A stretch of DNA of 26,692 bases from positions 1 through 26,692 of the forward strand of contig JAKCWW010006329.1 of the NCBI GenBank assembly GCA_026260175.1, written 5' to 3'. Made by a program: the position numbers and the translations under genes. Shown piece after piece: positions 1 through 10,297 of this stretch. Below the pieces are notes generated by a model that saw only the letters and a program-made list of their open reading frames with translations, did no database searches and was not told the origin of the DNA. This DNA is from Reticulitermes lucifugus (Eukaryota > Arthropoda > Insecta > Blattodea > Rhinotermitidae). Position 1 is the first letter of the stretch; each line of letters starts with the position of its first letter.

Positions 1-98
1 AATAAAAAACTAATAACAGAACAGATACCAGGAGAATTTAACCCTCTATTCAAGTTTGTTTACAACCTACAGAGTCTTCACTTCACGTGACTTTGACC

Positions 99-134
99 TA
101 TATAAACTCCCACACTGATCTTTGTACAGTCAGT
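99..134 (+). promoter_or_regulatory. RNA polymerase II core promoter (TATA box plus Inr)
   Basis: TATATAAA lies at 99-106 and an arthropod-type initiator TCAGT at 130-134. From the T of TATAAA (101) to the presumed +1 A (132) is 31 nt, the classical spacing. An ATG follows 34 nt after +1 and a good 5' splice site follows that. The motifs and spacing are seen directly; activity is inferred. Confidence 0.6.
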
Positions 135-178
135 AGGCCTCCAACAAATCTATAGTGAAAGCAGAATGACTGTTACAG
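132..178 (+). CDS. First exon of an unidentified plus-strand gene (partial)
   Basis: After the presumed start site at 132 there is a short leader, then ATG at 166-168 and codons for M-T-V-T plus one base. A strong donor GTATGT begins at 179. The coding part is only 13 nt and ends in phase 1. A first exon coding for about four residues and splitting the signal peptide is typical of insect cuticular-protein genes, but that is only an architectural analogy. I found no convincing second exon on the plus strand. The ATG could also be upstream of the true start. Confidence 0.4.
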
Positions 179-1284
179 GTATGTACGATCAACAACCGTT
201 CTACCAAACAGAATTTTAATTGTAATTTTATCTTAGATATTTTAACTTAGGGACGTTTTAATATTGTTTTCAGATATCAATAACCAGGTACATCTAACGG
301 TATTTTAAGAATTTTATATACCAATAATATAACTCTTGTAATTTCAACGAAAGAGCCCCTGAAGATCAGCCTTATATAGGCTAGAAACATGTTGGGCAAC
401 ATTTAATAAAATTGTGTTAAATAACATAAAACAGTGTACATTTGTCTGCATAACATATGTATAATTAAAAATGTACTTTACAAGTAACGTAAAATCGAAA
501 TATTTATTAGCTACAAATTTAAGAAAGAAGTAGCACTCAAGTTAAGAAATGAAATTTATTCGTAATTAAAGAAAAATTGGAAACAACATCCAGAAAATCT
601 CCTGAAATATTTGCATTTTTAAAACTGATCCCTACTCTTAACTTCTCCGCGCAGTTTGTAACTGTCGTTTTTCTTACTCTGCTAAAGCTATGCAAATAGG
701 TAAGAGGATCAGCTGGCTAGCTTTTACAGAGGAGAGCAAGGCTTATCTCAGGGATTATGACGTGGAAGGGGTGTTTGGTAATGGACGCACAACTATTATT
801 ATTCATGAAGTAACACAGACGACCATGTCACTAAAATGATAATTGATAACGAGATATATTTGATAAAAATGTACCACGACACTGTCTGTTCACAGTTCAC
901 AACATGCACATGCTTTTACATATCTATCTGGTCTCTACCGGCACAACGAAGGTTTGGAAAGCTTGGCTTAGAGTGCCATTGTTACCCTAGTATTGTCATC
1001 ATTTAACTTCCCACGGCTAGCTTATTCGCTTTTTGTGACCCTAATATTCCAAGTTGCCTTTGATATGGGGCGCCGGCGCTATATCCCTCCACTCCAAGCA
1101 CACTACTTCCATCCTCCCTCGCAAGCACTAATCTAATCGGTTATACTTTCCTTCAACAGCAGTGGCTTCCGTAAGATTTGTCTGTGAATTTTGGAATATC
1201 ATTAGATGTTCTCTATCCGGTCCTCTTTCGAAAGTGGCAGCAGAGTTATATATATTTGGTACCAGAGCTGGGAGAGCAGAGTCG
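179..1284. other. AT-rich stretch without a recognised exon
   Basis: It is intronic to the plus-strand transcription unit, if that is real. No exon with good splice sites and a recognisable protein was seen on either strand. A motif at 371-395 (CTGAAGATCAG... followed by GAAACATGTT) resembles the arms of the foldback elements seen elsewhere in the window. Confidence 0.4.
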
Positions 1285-1350
1285 ATATAGTGCCTAGGTT
1301 ACATGCTTTACGGTCGGGGTTCTAAACCCGGCAGGGGAAGATGTTGTCTC
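1285..1350 (+). repeat. tRNA-like SINE head (degenerate)
   Basis: A tRNA-like stretch with a box-B-like segment, GGGGTTCTAAACCCGGCAGG, at 1315-1334. It resembles the heads of the copies near 7.7 and 11.4 kb. The matching SINE body occurs at 1951-2087, so one element may have been split by about 600 bp of inserted DNA. Confidence 0.45.
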
Positions 1351-1950
1351 CACCTCGTGACACAGTGCGGAGAGGCCAAGGAAATGTGGTATTGAATCAG
1401 GAACTGAATCGCGACATTCAAAGGATCGATTATAGGCATATACATGATAATTTTCTTTTATTTCTCTTCTTTATGCTGTGGTCGAAATCTAACGTCGCCC
1501 TTTTTATTCTGGGTCATGTGTCCCACTACACGATACGCGGTTATCCTTCTCTGACCAAGATATATTATACCGATTTACTACGCCTTTCTCGTTGGAAAAT
1601 GTACCATTGGTACAAAAGACGGCTGAAGACGGAATTATGTAAATGTACTGTGGCTGTAGAAACACGTGGGAAAGGTGTGTCAATCAGAGCAGGAAGTGCC
1701 GAGGGAAACTAAATTTGACGGAATCTCCCCGCTCGGAGTGAGTAATGCCGTCAGCGACAAGGATGTCTCTGTGTTGAACACCCAGCATCAAGCCCTGCCG
1801 GATGACCCTTTGGTGTGTTGCAGAATACAAACAGATAATAACTTCTTGAAAGTTCTGCTTGTATTTTTTTGTAAAGAGTTGTTTTCTTTGAACAAAAACG
1901 CGTGTTACAAAAATTTATCGGCATGGGCAAGTAATTTTTCTCATTTCCAG

Positions 1951-2087
1951 GACGTCCAGACCGGCTCTAGGGCCTACCAAGCCCCTTGTTCAGTGGGTAC
2001 CGGGATTCTTTCTCGAGGATAAAGCAGCCTGAACGTGATGTTGACCACTCACCTCCATCTAGCGTTGAGGTTAAGAATGGGTAGAAC
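1951..2087 (+). repeat. SINE body copy (same family as 9.5 and 11.4 kb)
   Basis: It shares an ordered string of words with copies at 9621-9690 and 11514-11575: AAAGC(A/G)GCC, then GAxGTTGA(C/T)xACT, then CACCTCCA, then GAGGTTAAGAAT. The words and their order are seen directly; family identity is inferred. Confidence 0.6.
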
Positions 2088-2289
2088 TACAGTCGAGCCA
2101 GGTCATAACTACATCGGTTTATACGACACCTCGCTTATACAGTCAGATATTCTTTGGGACCAATTTTTCGTCACTGTTAAACATAACGTTGCACTCCTCA
2201 GTTATAACGACACTCGTTTATAACGACACAAAATATTCAGTCCCTTTCATGACTTTATAACAAAGTTCAACTGAATATTTCTACTCATG

Positions 2290-2545
2290 CTAATGCCTTC
2301 ATGGCGTGGACAAGGGAACATTTTATACATTAAATATAAATAATCTTGAAGAGAGAGCCCCAGGTTCACATTGTGATGGAGGCTGTGTGGGCCCCAATCC
2401 TGTCGGGATGTTTTGAAGTGGAGGAAAATTTCCCCATCCGCCGGGAATCGAAATCCGAGTCTCCTGTCGTCCAGCCCGTATTCTAGTAAAGGTGTTGAGT
2501 GAGTCGCCCGGCTCACAGATGGCCATAGTGTAACAACGTCATATA
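2290..2545 (-). repeat. tRNA-derived SINE copy, reverse orientation
   Basis: Read on the minus strand, a tRNA-like head with ATACGGGCTGGACGACAGGA and the box-B-like TTCGATTCCCGGCGG is followed by a body ending in CCACGCCATGAAGGC. The protein-like reading frames here are by-products of this repeat. Confidence 0.55.
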
Positions 2546-2656
2546 ACACCTTAGTTGTCTATTGAGTTGGCCGGCCTGAGACGTATGAGGACCCCGGGCA
2601 GAATAATAATTTTGCGACCCTTCAAACCGACATTCCTTAATTTTTTTGACTTAGGA

Positions 2657-2850
2657 CAGGGCTGGCAAAAATTCTTAACGACGCGTGCCCAAACTATGTA
2701 TAAATTTCGGGGAAATTCTTTCGTTTATGGAAACCTGAGTTTGCAGGCTCTATGTATCGAACTATTCCAATTATGTCTTTGCGCCCCTTATATATTTGCG
2801 CCTCGGGGAAATGCCCGGCTGCCCCGCCACTTAACCAGGCCCTGCCAACT
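2657..2850. mobile_element. Possible degraded hAT-type MITE
   Basis: The left end CAGGGCTGGCAAAAATTC with a nearby GACGCGTGCC resembles hAT terminal inverted repeats. A partly complementary stretch, CAGGCCCTGCCAAC, lies near 2836-2849. No clean right end or 8-bp duplication is visible, so this is tentative. Confidence 0.3.
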
Positions 2851-3334
2851 GCATGTGAACATCCTCACAGTTACTTGGTGCATTCCGCTTTGTTGTTTGT
2901 GGGTAGCAATGGTTATTCGTGTTTACACCACTATTATGACATGCAGAGTATCAGTTTATACTTGATGTCTGATGCATTGTATAATGTGACTACGTGTTTC
3001 GTCTGGTACATCCCTACGTTCAAGTTAATTTCAGACACTTTCTATCCAAAATGTAAGTACCTTGAATATAACACATTAAAATATCAACTTGTGGTTTAAT
3101 ATTTTAAAGCGATATCTTCAATTTACTTCTATTTAAGGGAGAAACTATCTTAAATTGACTTCAAAATGGATATCTACTGGCCGAAACATGAATTCACAGT
3201 GCATACCCTTTAAAAAGTGTAGCCTAATATTTCACATAAATAATAGCTCCCTAAAGGAGGTTTTAGATTTGTAATCGTTAATAGGCGTACAGAGAGTTCG
3301 AGGCTTATGTCTGGGTTTTTCGCATGGCACTTAC

Positions 3335-3437
3335 TTGTGTCTTTGCATTTGTGCAGGATTCTGTGTCCCTCCTCTAAGATCTCTGGCGGAATATTATCTT
3401 TCTCTGCGTCGATGTCATATACTCCATCGTGAGAGAG
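3335..3437 (-). CDS. OBP exon 5: DG motif to C4
   Basis: The acceptor is CACTAG, with a weak pyrimidine tract. The 34 codons begin LSHDGVYDIDAEKDNIPPEI and end in HRILHKCKDT, followed by one base and donor GTAAGT. C4 lies 37 residues after C3. The next exon should start in phase 1 and contain C5-x8-C6. Confidence 0.8.
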
Positions 3438-6400
3438 CTAGTGACGTAATTCACATGTAATTACATGTACAGTTGCATCAGAGCGAGTCCTTCAGTTGAG
3501 TACATGCAATAGTATTGCACACACGGGCACTCAAAATTATGCACACGAGAACAAAGAAATAGTAAATAAATAAAGTAAATAGGCATAAATAAATAGAATT
3601 ACGATTAATATTAAAGAGTAAAATAGGTAAAAGTTAATAATAATAATAATAATAATACGTCGTGAGCTTTCATTTGAAAGTAATTTAAGTACCTTTCGCA
3701 GCCAAACATAAGGCTGCGAGAGAGTGAAATTCAAATTGGCAAATAAATAATTTAAATTGTATACAAAAAAGAGACACGCATAAACACGTAAATACATGGG
3801 CCTACATACATACATACATACATACATACATACGTACACACACAAGTCTAGAAGGTAATCATAAAACACCCTGTAGATTTACACGTATGTGTATTAAGGT
3901 ATCTTGCATTTAGAGCTGTGGTATTCAAAGTAAGCCAATAAATAATGTTGGATTCCATTCACATAGGAACACATTCAATAGCCAACCCCTATTTATCCAG
4001 TACATTTACGTTTCCTATAGCTGCAGTCAGTGATTGTTCAGTGGTGCTCTCCACAGCAGCATAGCGTACAGCCAACTGACACTAAACTGCCTGCTGCTAC
4101 CTGCCCCTTGACTTCAATTTCATTCAAATAAGTGAAACTACTGCATCGCTTTTTATAATTCTGTACATTCATATACGTGGTAAATGCACCCTAAACACAT
4201 AGCAATTTCTTAACATATCTTACGAGTGTTTTGACACTAAATCTTCCAAGATATTAGGTGTACATTTGAAGCGTTCACGGTGACAAATGTTCAACAAAAT
4301 ATTCTCGGGCTGACAGCGATTTTAGGTGTTTAAAATAATGTAAAATATTGGGTAAATATGTTCAACAGTTAAAAGAGACATGTATGGGTAACTGTTGAAA
4401 ATAACTGTTTAACATTTGCCTAAATTCCTGGTGAATTATGTAGGTGCTGTGCAAACATTTGGATAAGTTTTTTCCCACATGCATTGATACTAAGACACGC
4501 ATAGCGTAAAAATATAAAGTTTACGTAAATCATAAGATTTGTAAACAATAATGACATACTACTAAGTGCTATTGCAAAATCGTGCTTTTTGACATTAAAT
4601 TTTTGGTTCTCTCAGGCTCTTCGACAAAATTGTAAATGTAGAGACAACTTACGGAATCCAGTTGAACCATCACACACTTTATGTAGCACTGGAAAAAACA
4701 ACAGAAATTCACATGAGTGTGGAACAGCAATATATGTATAACAATAACAATAAAAATAACAATAGGTTTTTACTCCAGTTAATTCTGTTTTCCTTATCAG
4801 GATAATTTCACCTGTACACCATACTCATTCTTTACCTTAATGCTACAGTTATCCCAAGGACAATCAAGCAAAAGCTAAGATATTTCATACAAAGCCACGC
4901 TTTGTCAGAAATCGTGTTCACTGGAAACAGTGGCGAAGATAGGATTCTTAGTCGCCTGTGTCGATTCGTCATAATGGCAATCCCTACCAGAAGTTTTGAA
5001 CTTAAAGTATAAGAATTATTTATTTAATTTTCTTTTAAATGGCTCAGTGATTTGAAATTTTCTGAGCTCAGTAAATCGGACTTCTTTTCAATTAAATTAT
5101 ACATTTTGCTGCCCCTTAGACTCTGCCACCTGGGGGGCCACTTCAATCACCGCCGCCCCCCTACCCAGCTACTCCCCTCATTGGAAACGACTTTTTCTTA
5201 GTTTTGGGACGATTAAAATTTTGTCAACTTTTAAGCGCGTTGTAAAATTTAATTTTGCTTCTAAACATTTGCTTCACAAAAGCACCCTAAACAGCTTCTA
5301 GCAGTATCCAGGCTCTGTAAGAGTGAAATAAAATGATATAATATGAAATGTTGCCTCTTGTTAATATTCTGGAACCAACTAGCACTTGGCAACAAAGGGA
5401 CATTACGATTAGGAAGAGAGACACTCGTAAATTAAATATCTTACCTTGTATCTGGGCAGATCATCGTCATCAACTTCACCTTTGAGAAATTTAGTGATGT
5501 ATCCTGAAAAATAATCCATTAATAATTTATTAAAATTTGCATTAAGTGAAGTTAGGTTGTATATATACACACATATTTGTTAATGAGACAGCTACCTTAC
5601 CACTCTAAGTTATTATAATCTATTTGATGCTATCCATGCAGGTGGAGGTGGGTCCCGAAAAGTTCGCTTTACACATATTTTAGATTATTATATTGTTCTA
5701 GCCGCACTGTCAATTCAGGATTACGTGCAGGTGTGGCCCTCTGGGCTCAGAAATATCTTAAACTGACACTGATATTTATTTACAACAAAATATATTCACA
5801 TTTATATAAATTTACCTTTTTCGGCACCACCTGCTTCTGCCCTGCATTTCGAATCGACCTCCTTGGCTCTCTCCATGGCCTTCCCCGAAAATTCCTGAAA
5901 TCCAAAATTCACATAAAAATGTCTGATGCAACAATTTTAAAAATTTCTTCATAAATAATGCGTGTAATTGTGGACAAACGAGGAAGTATAATGTAATCTT
6001 GGGCGGGTTATTTTTTTTAATTTTTGAGCCGTCTTTTTTCAGGACAGTGTCAATATTAGTAATTCGAACAAAACAGATTTTTACGGAATTTGTATTGGGT
6101 GTAATGGCACTAGGAATAGCACTATTTCTTGTTGCTTTTACAAAGATCTACTGCAAAAATACCTCTATTGATGTCGCTATGTATGTTTGTCCCTGTGTTC
6201 GCATGTACCATATTTTGACCCACGTAAAGGATTCTTATGAAATTTTATAATGGGGGTGTCTGAAATTGTATGTTGTAGCGTGCTTTGTGCTGTCTGATAC
6301 TGCTGCATGGTTTAGACACACAGAGCCAAGTTTACTGAAAATTGTGTCACTTTTACAAATCCCTATTTCGGCACTATTGTACCTTCTTCAGGTGAATGCA

Positions 6401-8029
6401 CTTCGTCTATCTACAAACTTTTTACTTGTAGTAGAATGTAGATAGGACGACAGTTGTTCACCTTATGACGACAAAGAAAGGTTCAAAATATAAAGTAATT
6501 TTAAAATGTTGAAGAAACCTTCTGAAGTTTGTTGTTTTTGCCTAAACTTTATATATGGTATTGTGGTGAGGCATGACTGAATCTTATCCGTGACATTGTT
6601 GTGCGTGACAAAATGTTCTACCTTATATCGTTGTGCGTGATTAAAACTTCAATATGGTAGTAAGGATATACACTCAAAATTTTCAATACTTTGCAGTGTT
6701 ACTTAAAATCGGACAAAAATAACGGAAGTTTTACAGGACCACAAAATACGTTTATGAGCCTGTCCTAAGTGCAATTTCCTAAATATTTATCGAAGGGGAA
6801 AATGTTTAGAACAAAGTATGTAGATCTAGTGAAAAGCACATTTTTTACCCACTACTGTTTTCCTTATATCCTGTGGATTTCGAAGTAATTAAAAATTACT
6901 TTTAGGCACGTTCACAAAATTGCGAAAAGCGACTATTAGCTTCGTTATGTCTATCTGTCTGTCTCGCTGTCTTTCCCTCTATCCGTCTGTCCATCCGCAT
7001 GGAACAATTCGGCTCCCACTAAAATTGTTTTCGTGCAATTTGATATTTAAGTATTTTTCGAAAATCTTTCGGAGAAATTCAATTTTGTTTAAAATATAAC
7101 AAGAATAACGGGTACTTTACGTGAATACCTATATACATTTACGATAATATATTACTGAATTATTCTTAGAATGAGAAATGTGTCAGGCAAATTTGTAGAT
7201 AAAATAAAAACTCTCATTTTACGTTCAATATTTTTCTTCCAAAAATCGTGCCCTTTATAAGATAATGTAGGAAAAATATGGTACATCCAGAGAAGTCACA
7301 GATGACAATACAATGTAGCGCATGCGCTTTGCGTTTTGGATAACTAAGGCTACAGACTCACTCTGAATATGTAATACTTATTGCTTCTCCGTGACAGCAG
7401 TGATTATGCGAACGCACCTCAATGTTACGTTATACGTACATTGCCCGTGTTCTATATGCTGTGTGATTTCATAACCAAAGAGCTAGTGGACAAATTTTGA
7501 TTGTTAATCACACCTTATCATTCACAAATTTGCCATCTAAAGACAATAGCAGAGCGAAAGCACCAGGATACGCCATTCACAAACTTTCTCCCATGATTAA
7601 ATTTCAAATATATTCTTTCAGTAACGTAGTCAAACTTGTAACCAGGCTACGGGCTGGATTTTCGAAAAATCGTAGTTCGAATCCTACCAGTGGCAAAATA
7701 TTTGCCTTCTCGAAGGCATCCAAACAAACTCTGAGACCTACGCAGCCTCCTGTTTAACGGATACCAGGGAAATTTTCTAAGGAGTTAAAGCGGCTGGAAT
7801 GTGGACCTGCATCTAGTTCTGACGTGAACAATGAGTTGAACTATATGTGAACTCCACCTTATGCATTCGTGGCGTGTACAGGGACAACCTCGCCTTCTTA
7901 CTCAGTAATTCCAAAAGTGCTGAAGGCCAATATTTGCCCTTCAAAAATGCGACGTTGAAAACTTACCGCTGAGATGCATGACAATCCCAGAAGAAGAATG
8001 GCGGCAGTGGTAAAGAATTGAGTCTCCAT
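3335..8029 (-). CDS. Odorant-binding protein (PBP/GOBP family), 3' end not found
   Basis: A small secreted carrier thought to move hydrophobic odorants or other ligands through sensillar lymph. Five coding exons were joined: 8029-7967, 5894-5816, 5503-5445, 4688-4653 and 3437-3335, with phases 0, 1, 0, 0 and a final phase 1. All have GT donors and AG acceptors. The model gives 113 complete codons. A 21-residue signal peptide comes first, and the mature part has C1-x29-C2-x3-C3-x37-C4. The C-x3-C step and these spacings are diagnostic of classical six-cysteine OBPs. The acidic run and DG motif between cysteines are also typical. C5, C6 and the stop should lie in one more exon, which I could not find between 1 and 3334. 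It may be outside the window, or the copy may be damaged. A TATA box sits at 8071-8076. Family confidence is high; ligand and tissue cannot be read from sequence. Confidence 0.85.
3635..3656. repeat. (AAT)n microsatellite
   Basis: About seven perfect TAA units in a row. Confidence 0.9.
3803..3832. repeat. (TACA)n microsatellite
   Basis: About seven and a half uninterrupted tetranucleotide units, followed by a short CA run to 3844. Confidence 0.9.
4653..4688 (-). CDS. OBP exon 4: 36-nt micro-exon with C2-x3-C3
   Basis: Acceptor TTTTTTCCAG, then twelve codons CYIKCVMVQLDS, then donor GTAAGT. It is phase 0 at both ends, so skipping it would keep the frame but remove both central cysteines. C-x3-C is the OBP hallmark. 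Confidence 0.83.
4689..5444 (-). other. OBP intron 3
   Basis: Mostly AT-rich, with a sharply GC-rich patch at 5109-5175 rich in CCGCC and CCCCC. The patch looks like the edge of an old insertion. No exon was recognised. Confidence 0.5.
5445..5503 (-). CDS. OBP exon 3: C1-C2 linker
   Basis: Two bases complete a Gly codon, then 19 codons read YITKFLKGEVDDDDLPRYK. The acceptor is CAG and the donor GTAAGA, phase 0. The acidic DDDD followed by LPRYK leads straight into C2 in the next exon. Confidence 0.85.
5816..5894 (-). CDS. OBP exon 2: start of mature protein, C1
   Basis: The acceptor ATTTCAG precedes 26 codons, beginning EFSGKAMERAKEVDSKC, plus one base. The first conserved cysteine is the last residue quoted. 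The helix before it, rich in E, K and A, is usual for alpha-1 of OBPs. The donor is GTAAAT. Confidence 0.87.
6860..7355 (+). repeat. About 480-bp dispersed repeat, copy 1
   Basis: It is similar over most of its length to the reverse complement of 14590-15045. Shared blocks in order are CGAAAAGCGACTA(T/G)TAG, a (GTCT)n patch, CGAAA(A/G)ATCTTTC, AACAAGAATAACGGGTA, and ATCGTGCC(C/A)TTTAT(A/G)AGAT. No coding capacity was seen; it is probably a non-autonomous element of unknown class. Confidence 0.65.
7638..7887 (+). repeat. tRNA-derived SINE copy
   Basis: The head contains a tRNA-like CTACGGGCTGGATTTTCG and a box-B-like AGTTCGAATCCTACC. The body has AAAGCGGCTGG and a downstream TGGCGTGTACAGGGAC word shared with the copy near 11.6 kb. 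Confidence 0.65.
7967..8029 (-). CDS. OBP exon 1: start codon and signal peptide
   Basis: ATG at 8029-8027 sits in a good context (AACCATGG). The 21 codons are METQFFTTAAILLLGLSCIS plus A, a hydrophobic signal peptide ending in a small-residue cleavage site. The donor GTAAGT follows at once, in phase 0. Confidence 0.88.
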
Positions 8030-8070
8030 GGTTACGGCTGTTAGTATGTTTGATGTCAAATCACTTTGCC

Positions 8071-8076
8071 TTTATA
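8071..8076 (-). promoter_or_regulatory. TATA box of the OBP gene
   Basis: TATAAA on the minus strand, 42 nt upstream of the start codon. Transcription would begin near 8045-8051, leaving a leader of about 16-22 nt. Short leaders fit highly expressed small secreted insect proteins. Confidence 0.6.
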
Positions 8077-8786
8077 CTGATCCTATAGCCTTGGTACATC
8101 CCCCAGCCCTTAGACGGAAGTTGCAACACAAGCGAACCAGGTGCTCAGTGCACAAATCACTGTATTCCACTGCGCCTCATGCCACAAATAACATGTTCCT
8201 TTCTTATATTACACTCGGAACATGTAATTTGTTGCAGATTTTATTCTAAAAGGATGCAGTTCTACTATGGTTTTGTGTATTCTGTACTGAAATTAGCTTA
8301 TACTGGAAATGTTTATTGCATTATTAGGGTGATCTAAAGGCGGCTACAAAATACTGGTTATGATGCACGTGCTCTGAATTACATGTCTACGTAACTGTGA
8401 ACTTTTTATATACTGGGCCCAATCAAAGCGACCCAGCTTCCCCCTGAGATCGTGTGGCCAGTCACAGATGAGTTATTTCAAAGAGGTACTTGCAAAGGCT
8501 TATTGTAATCTGCGTATTTTAAGCACAGACCGAGCAGTGCTTACACAAACAGTAACCATCACATCGAGCATCACGAACACAAACATTTTTAGTCTCCACG
8601 AACCTTAAATGCTGTTGCATACGTAGAACGCATAGGAAGGATGAGACAATACACTACGTTGGTTAGGAAATCTGAAGAAAGGACATAACTTTGGAGATTT
8701 AGGCGTAAAGTAAAGGTGCTAGTAAGATGACGTTCGAGGTTTTGCTGGCGGAGAATAATAAGACAATGCTCGTGAGATATGTGATG
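8077..8786. other. Intergenic DNA
   Basis: No gene, RNA or clear repeat was recognised between the OBP promoter and the first hAT-type MITE. Confidence 0.5.
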
Positions 8787-8794
8787 CTCTGTGG

Positions 8795-9313
8795 CAGTGG
8801 TATTCAACCTTTTTTGTTCGCGTACCCCCACATATAATATCCTTCAACTTTGTACTCCCAAAGTTTTTGGTGCATAATTCAAGTTATACATAGTCTATAA
8901 TCTACATTTAAAATAAATTAAATAAATTACATCCAAAATAATGTATTAAATAAGAAGTTTTAAATGAAAAAAGGAGAATCAAGCTATTAAATAACAAATA
9001 TATTATTGCCTATCGTATAAAAATTAATAAAGGAACAAAGGTATTTTAGCAAAGCAAGATTATATGCACTATGTGGAATAAAATTAAACTAACCGCCCAG
9101 ATAAGAATCGCATAAAGGAGAGAGAAAGAGAGAAAATGGCGCTGCCAAATCGCATGTCCTACGTCCGGGTCTCTTGTGGCTAACCCTAAATCTAGCCCTG
9201 ATTATTCAGTGTTTATCATGAAATAATATACTTATTTCTTTTATTTTACGTACGCCCTAAGATGTCTTCGCGTACCCCTGGGGGTACGCGTACCCCAGGT
9301 TGAATACCACAGA
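8795..9313. mobile_element. hAT-like non-autonomous element (MITE)
   Basis: The left end CAGTGGTATTCAACC matches the inverted right end GGTTGAATACCAC. Both subterminal regions carry GCGTACCCC blocks. Flanking 8-mers CTCTGTGG (8787-8794) and GTCTATGG (9314-9321) agree at 6 of 8 positions, consistent with an aged hAT 8-bp target-site duplication. The interior is AT-rich and has no transposase. Confidence 0.75.
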
Positions 9314-9449
9314 GTCTATGGTACCAAACAGTTCCTTCTGCCCAGAAGGCAACAAATTCTTCAGAGACACTGGCGACGCCCTTCTGCCGAAATACACGGC
9401 GTCGCGTCCCACAAAATCTTACTCATAATATTATGACAAATCCGGAACC

Positions 9450-9725
9450 AGGATAGCTCAATCAGTGTAGTGACTGGCCTATGAGCTCGAAGACAAAGGA
9501 ATCGTTTTTCAATTCCTGGCAAGGACAAGAGATTGTTTTCATTCCTGATGCGTCGAGACCGGCTATGGAGTCCACACTGCCTCCTTGCTTATGTGTATTT
9601 GGTTTCTGCCATGGAATGAAGCAGCCTGGGCGTGAGGTTGATTACTCACCTCCACCCAGTGCCAAGGTTAAGAATAAATGGAGCTGTACTTCCATTCCCC
9701 GTATCTTTTCATGGCTTGTTGCTTG
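9450..9725 (+). repeat. tRNA-derived SINE copy
   Basis: The head AGGATAGCTCAATCAGTGTA resembles a tRNA A box and is followed by a box-B-like TTCAATTCCTGG. The body words GAAGCAGCCTGGGCGTGAGG and CTCACCTCCA match the copies at 2.0 and 11.5 kb. Confidence 0.7.
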
Positions 9726-10009
9726 AATTACACTCAAGGACAAGTTTTTACCTTGCTTTCTCGTATAATGAAATTTGTGTAAAATATGGAAAGATACTTC
9801 CAATACTTTTTTTTCGTAGGGAATTACACGAAGTCTCAAACACAGAAAAGGCCAGATCTCAGAAAGAAGTGCCTCCTTCCTAGCATGGAAAATTTAAGGC
9901 AAGGAACTGTATGAATCTTTGACTATATAGAATGCTTGAAGCTTGAATCGTGTGTGGTTTTGAGCTATTAAGCTTTTATTTACTGTATTCTTTACAGATA
10001 AAGGTAAAA

Positions 10010-10297
10010 GCAACCCATGTACAGGCCTGGACAGGCCCCTAGGATGCCAGGAGTTTGAGGCTCCCAGATTTTAAGAAAATCAGCACATGAAGGTAGTAAG
10101 GCTTTCAGCCCTACGCCCCGGCCGCCATTACCACCCAGGAAGTATTCTTGGTACTCATTTTTGTTAGAGGCTGAGTCGACCCCAGGGCCATAGTCCGGCC
10201 AGAAGGATTAAGCCAATGAAAAATTCAAATGACTCCATCGGGAATCGAACCCTAGACCTTTCGGCTTGTAGCGCAGTGTGCCATCGCGTGCCCCATT
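10010..10297 (-). repeat. SINE of a second family, reverse orientation
   Basis: Read on the minus strand, a tRNA-like head with box B GGTTCGATTCCCGATGG is followed by a body with CCTGGGG, CTTTCAT-like and GGGAGCCTCAAA words. The same head and words occur in the forward copy at 19735-19995. The shared box-B segment is nearly identical. Confidence 0.75.

Larger units (their letters stand above)
3438..4652 (-). other. OBP intron 4, with microsatellites
   Basis: No further coding sequence was recognised. It contains an (AAT)n run at 3635-3656 and a (TACA)n run at 3803-3832. The long hydrophobic reading frame on the minus strand here comes from these simple repeats. Confidence 0.6.
5895..7966 (-). 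other. OBP intron 1, repeat-filled
   Basis: This 2,072-bp intron separates the signal-peptide exon from the mature protein. It holds a half foldback arm near 6360-6393, a copy of the about 480-bp dispersed repeat (6860-7355) and a SINE (7638-7887). The small reading frames at 5999-6250 and 7497-7757 (+) show no protein family. Confidence 0.6.

Noticed and set aside
1080..1130. Minus-strand C-x8-C (CLRGRMEVVC) as OBP C5-C6
   Set aside because: The adjacent AG gives the wrong phase after exon 5, and the surrounding residues do not resemble an OBP end.
1341..2022. Plus-strand frames of 118-123 codons
   Set aside because: They span degenerate SINE pieces, show no domain or biased codon use, and have no supporting splice or promoter signals.
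2790..2900. Minus-strand N-C-E-D-V-H-M-Q segment as the missing OBP exon
   Set aside because: No acceptor in the required phase, no cysteine nine residues later, and the segment lies in a probable MITE.
3537..3869. 110-codon hydrophobic minus-strand frame with YVCMYVCMYVC
   Set aside because: It is a translation of TACA and AAT microsatellites inside an OBP intron.
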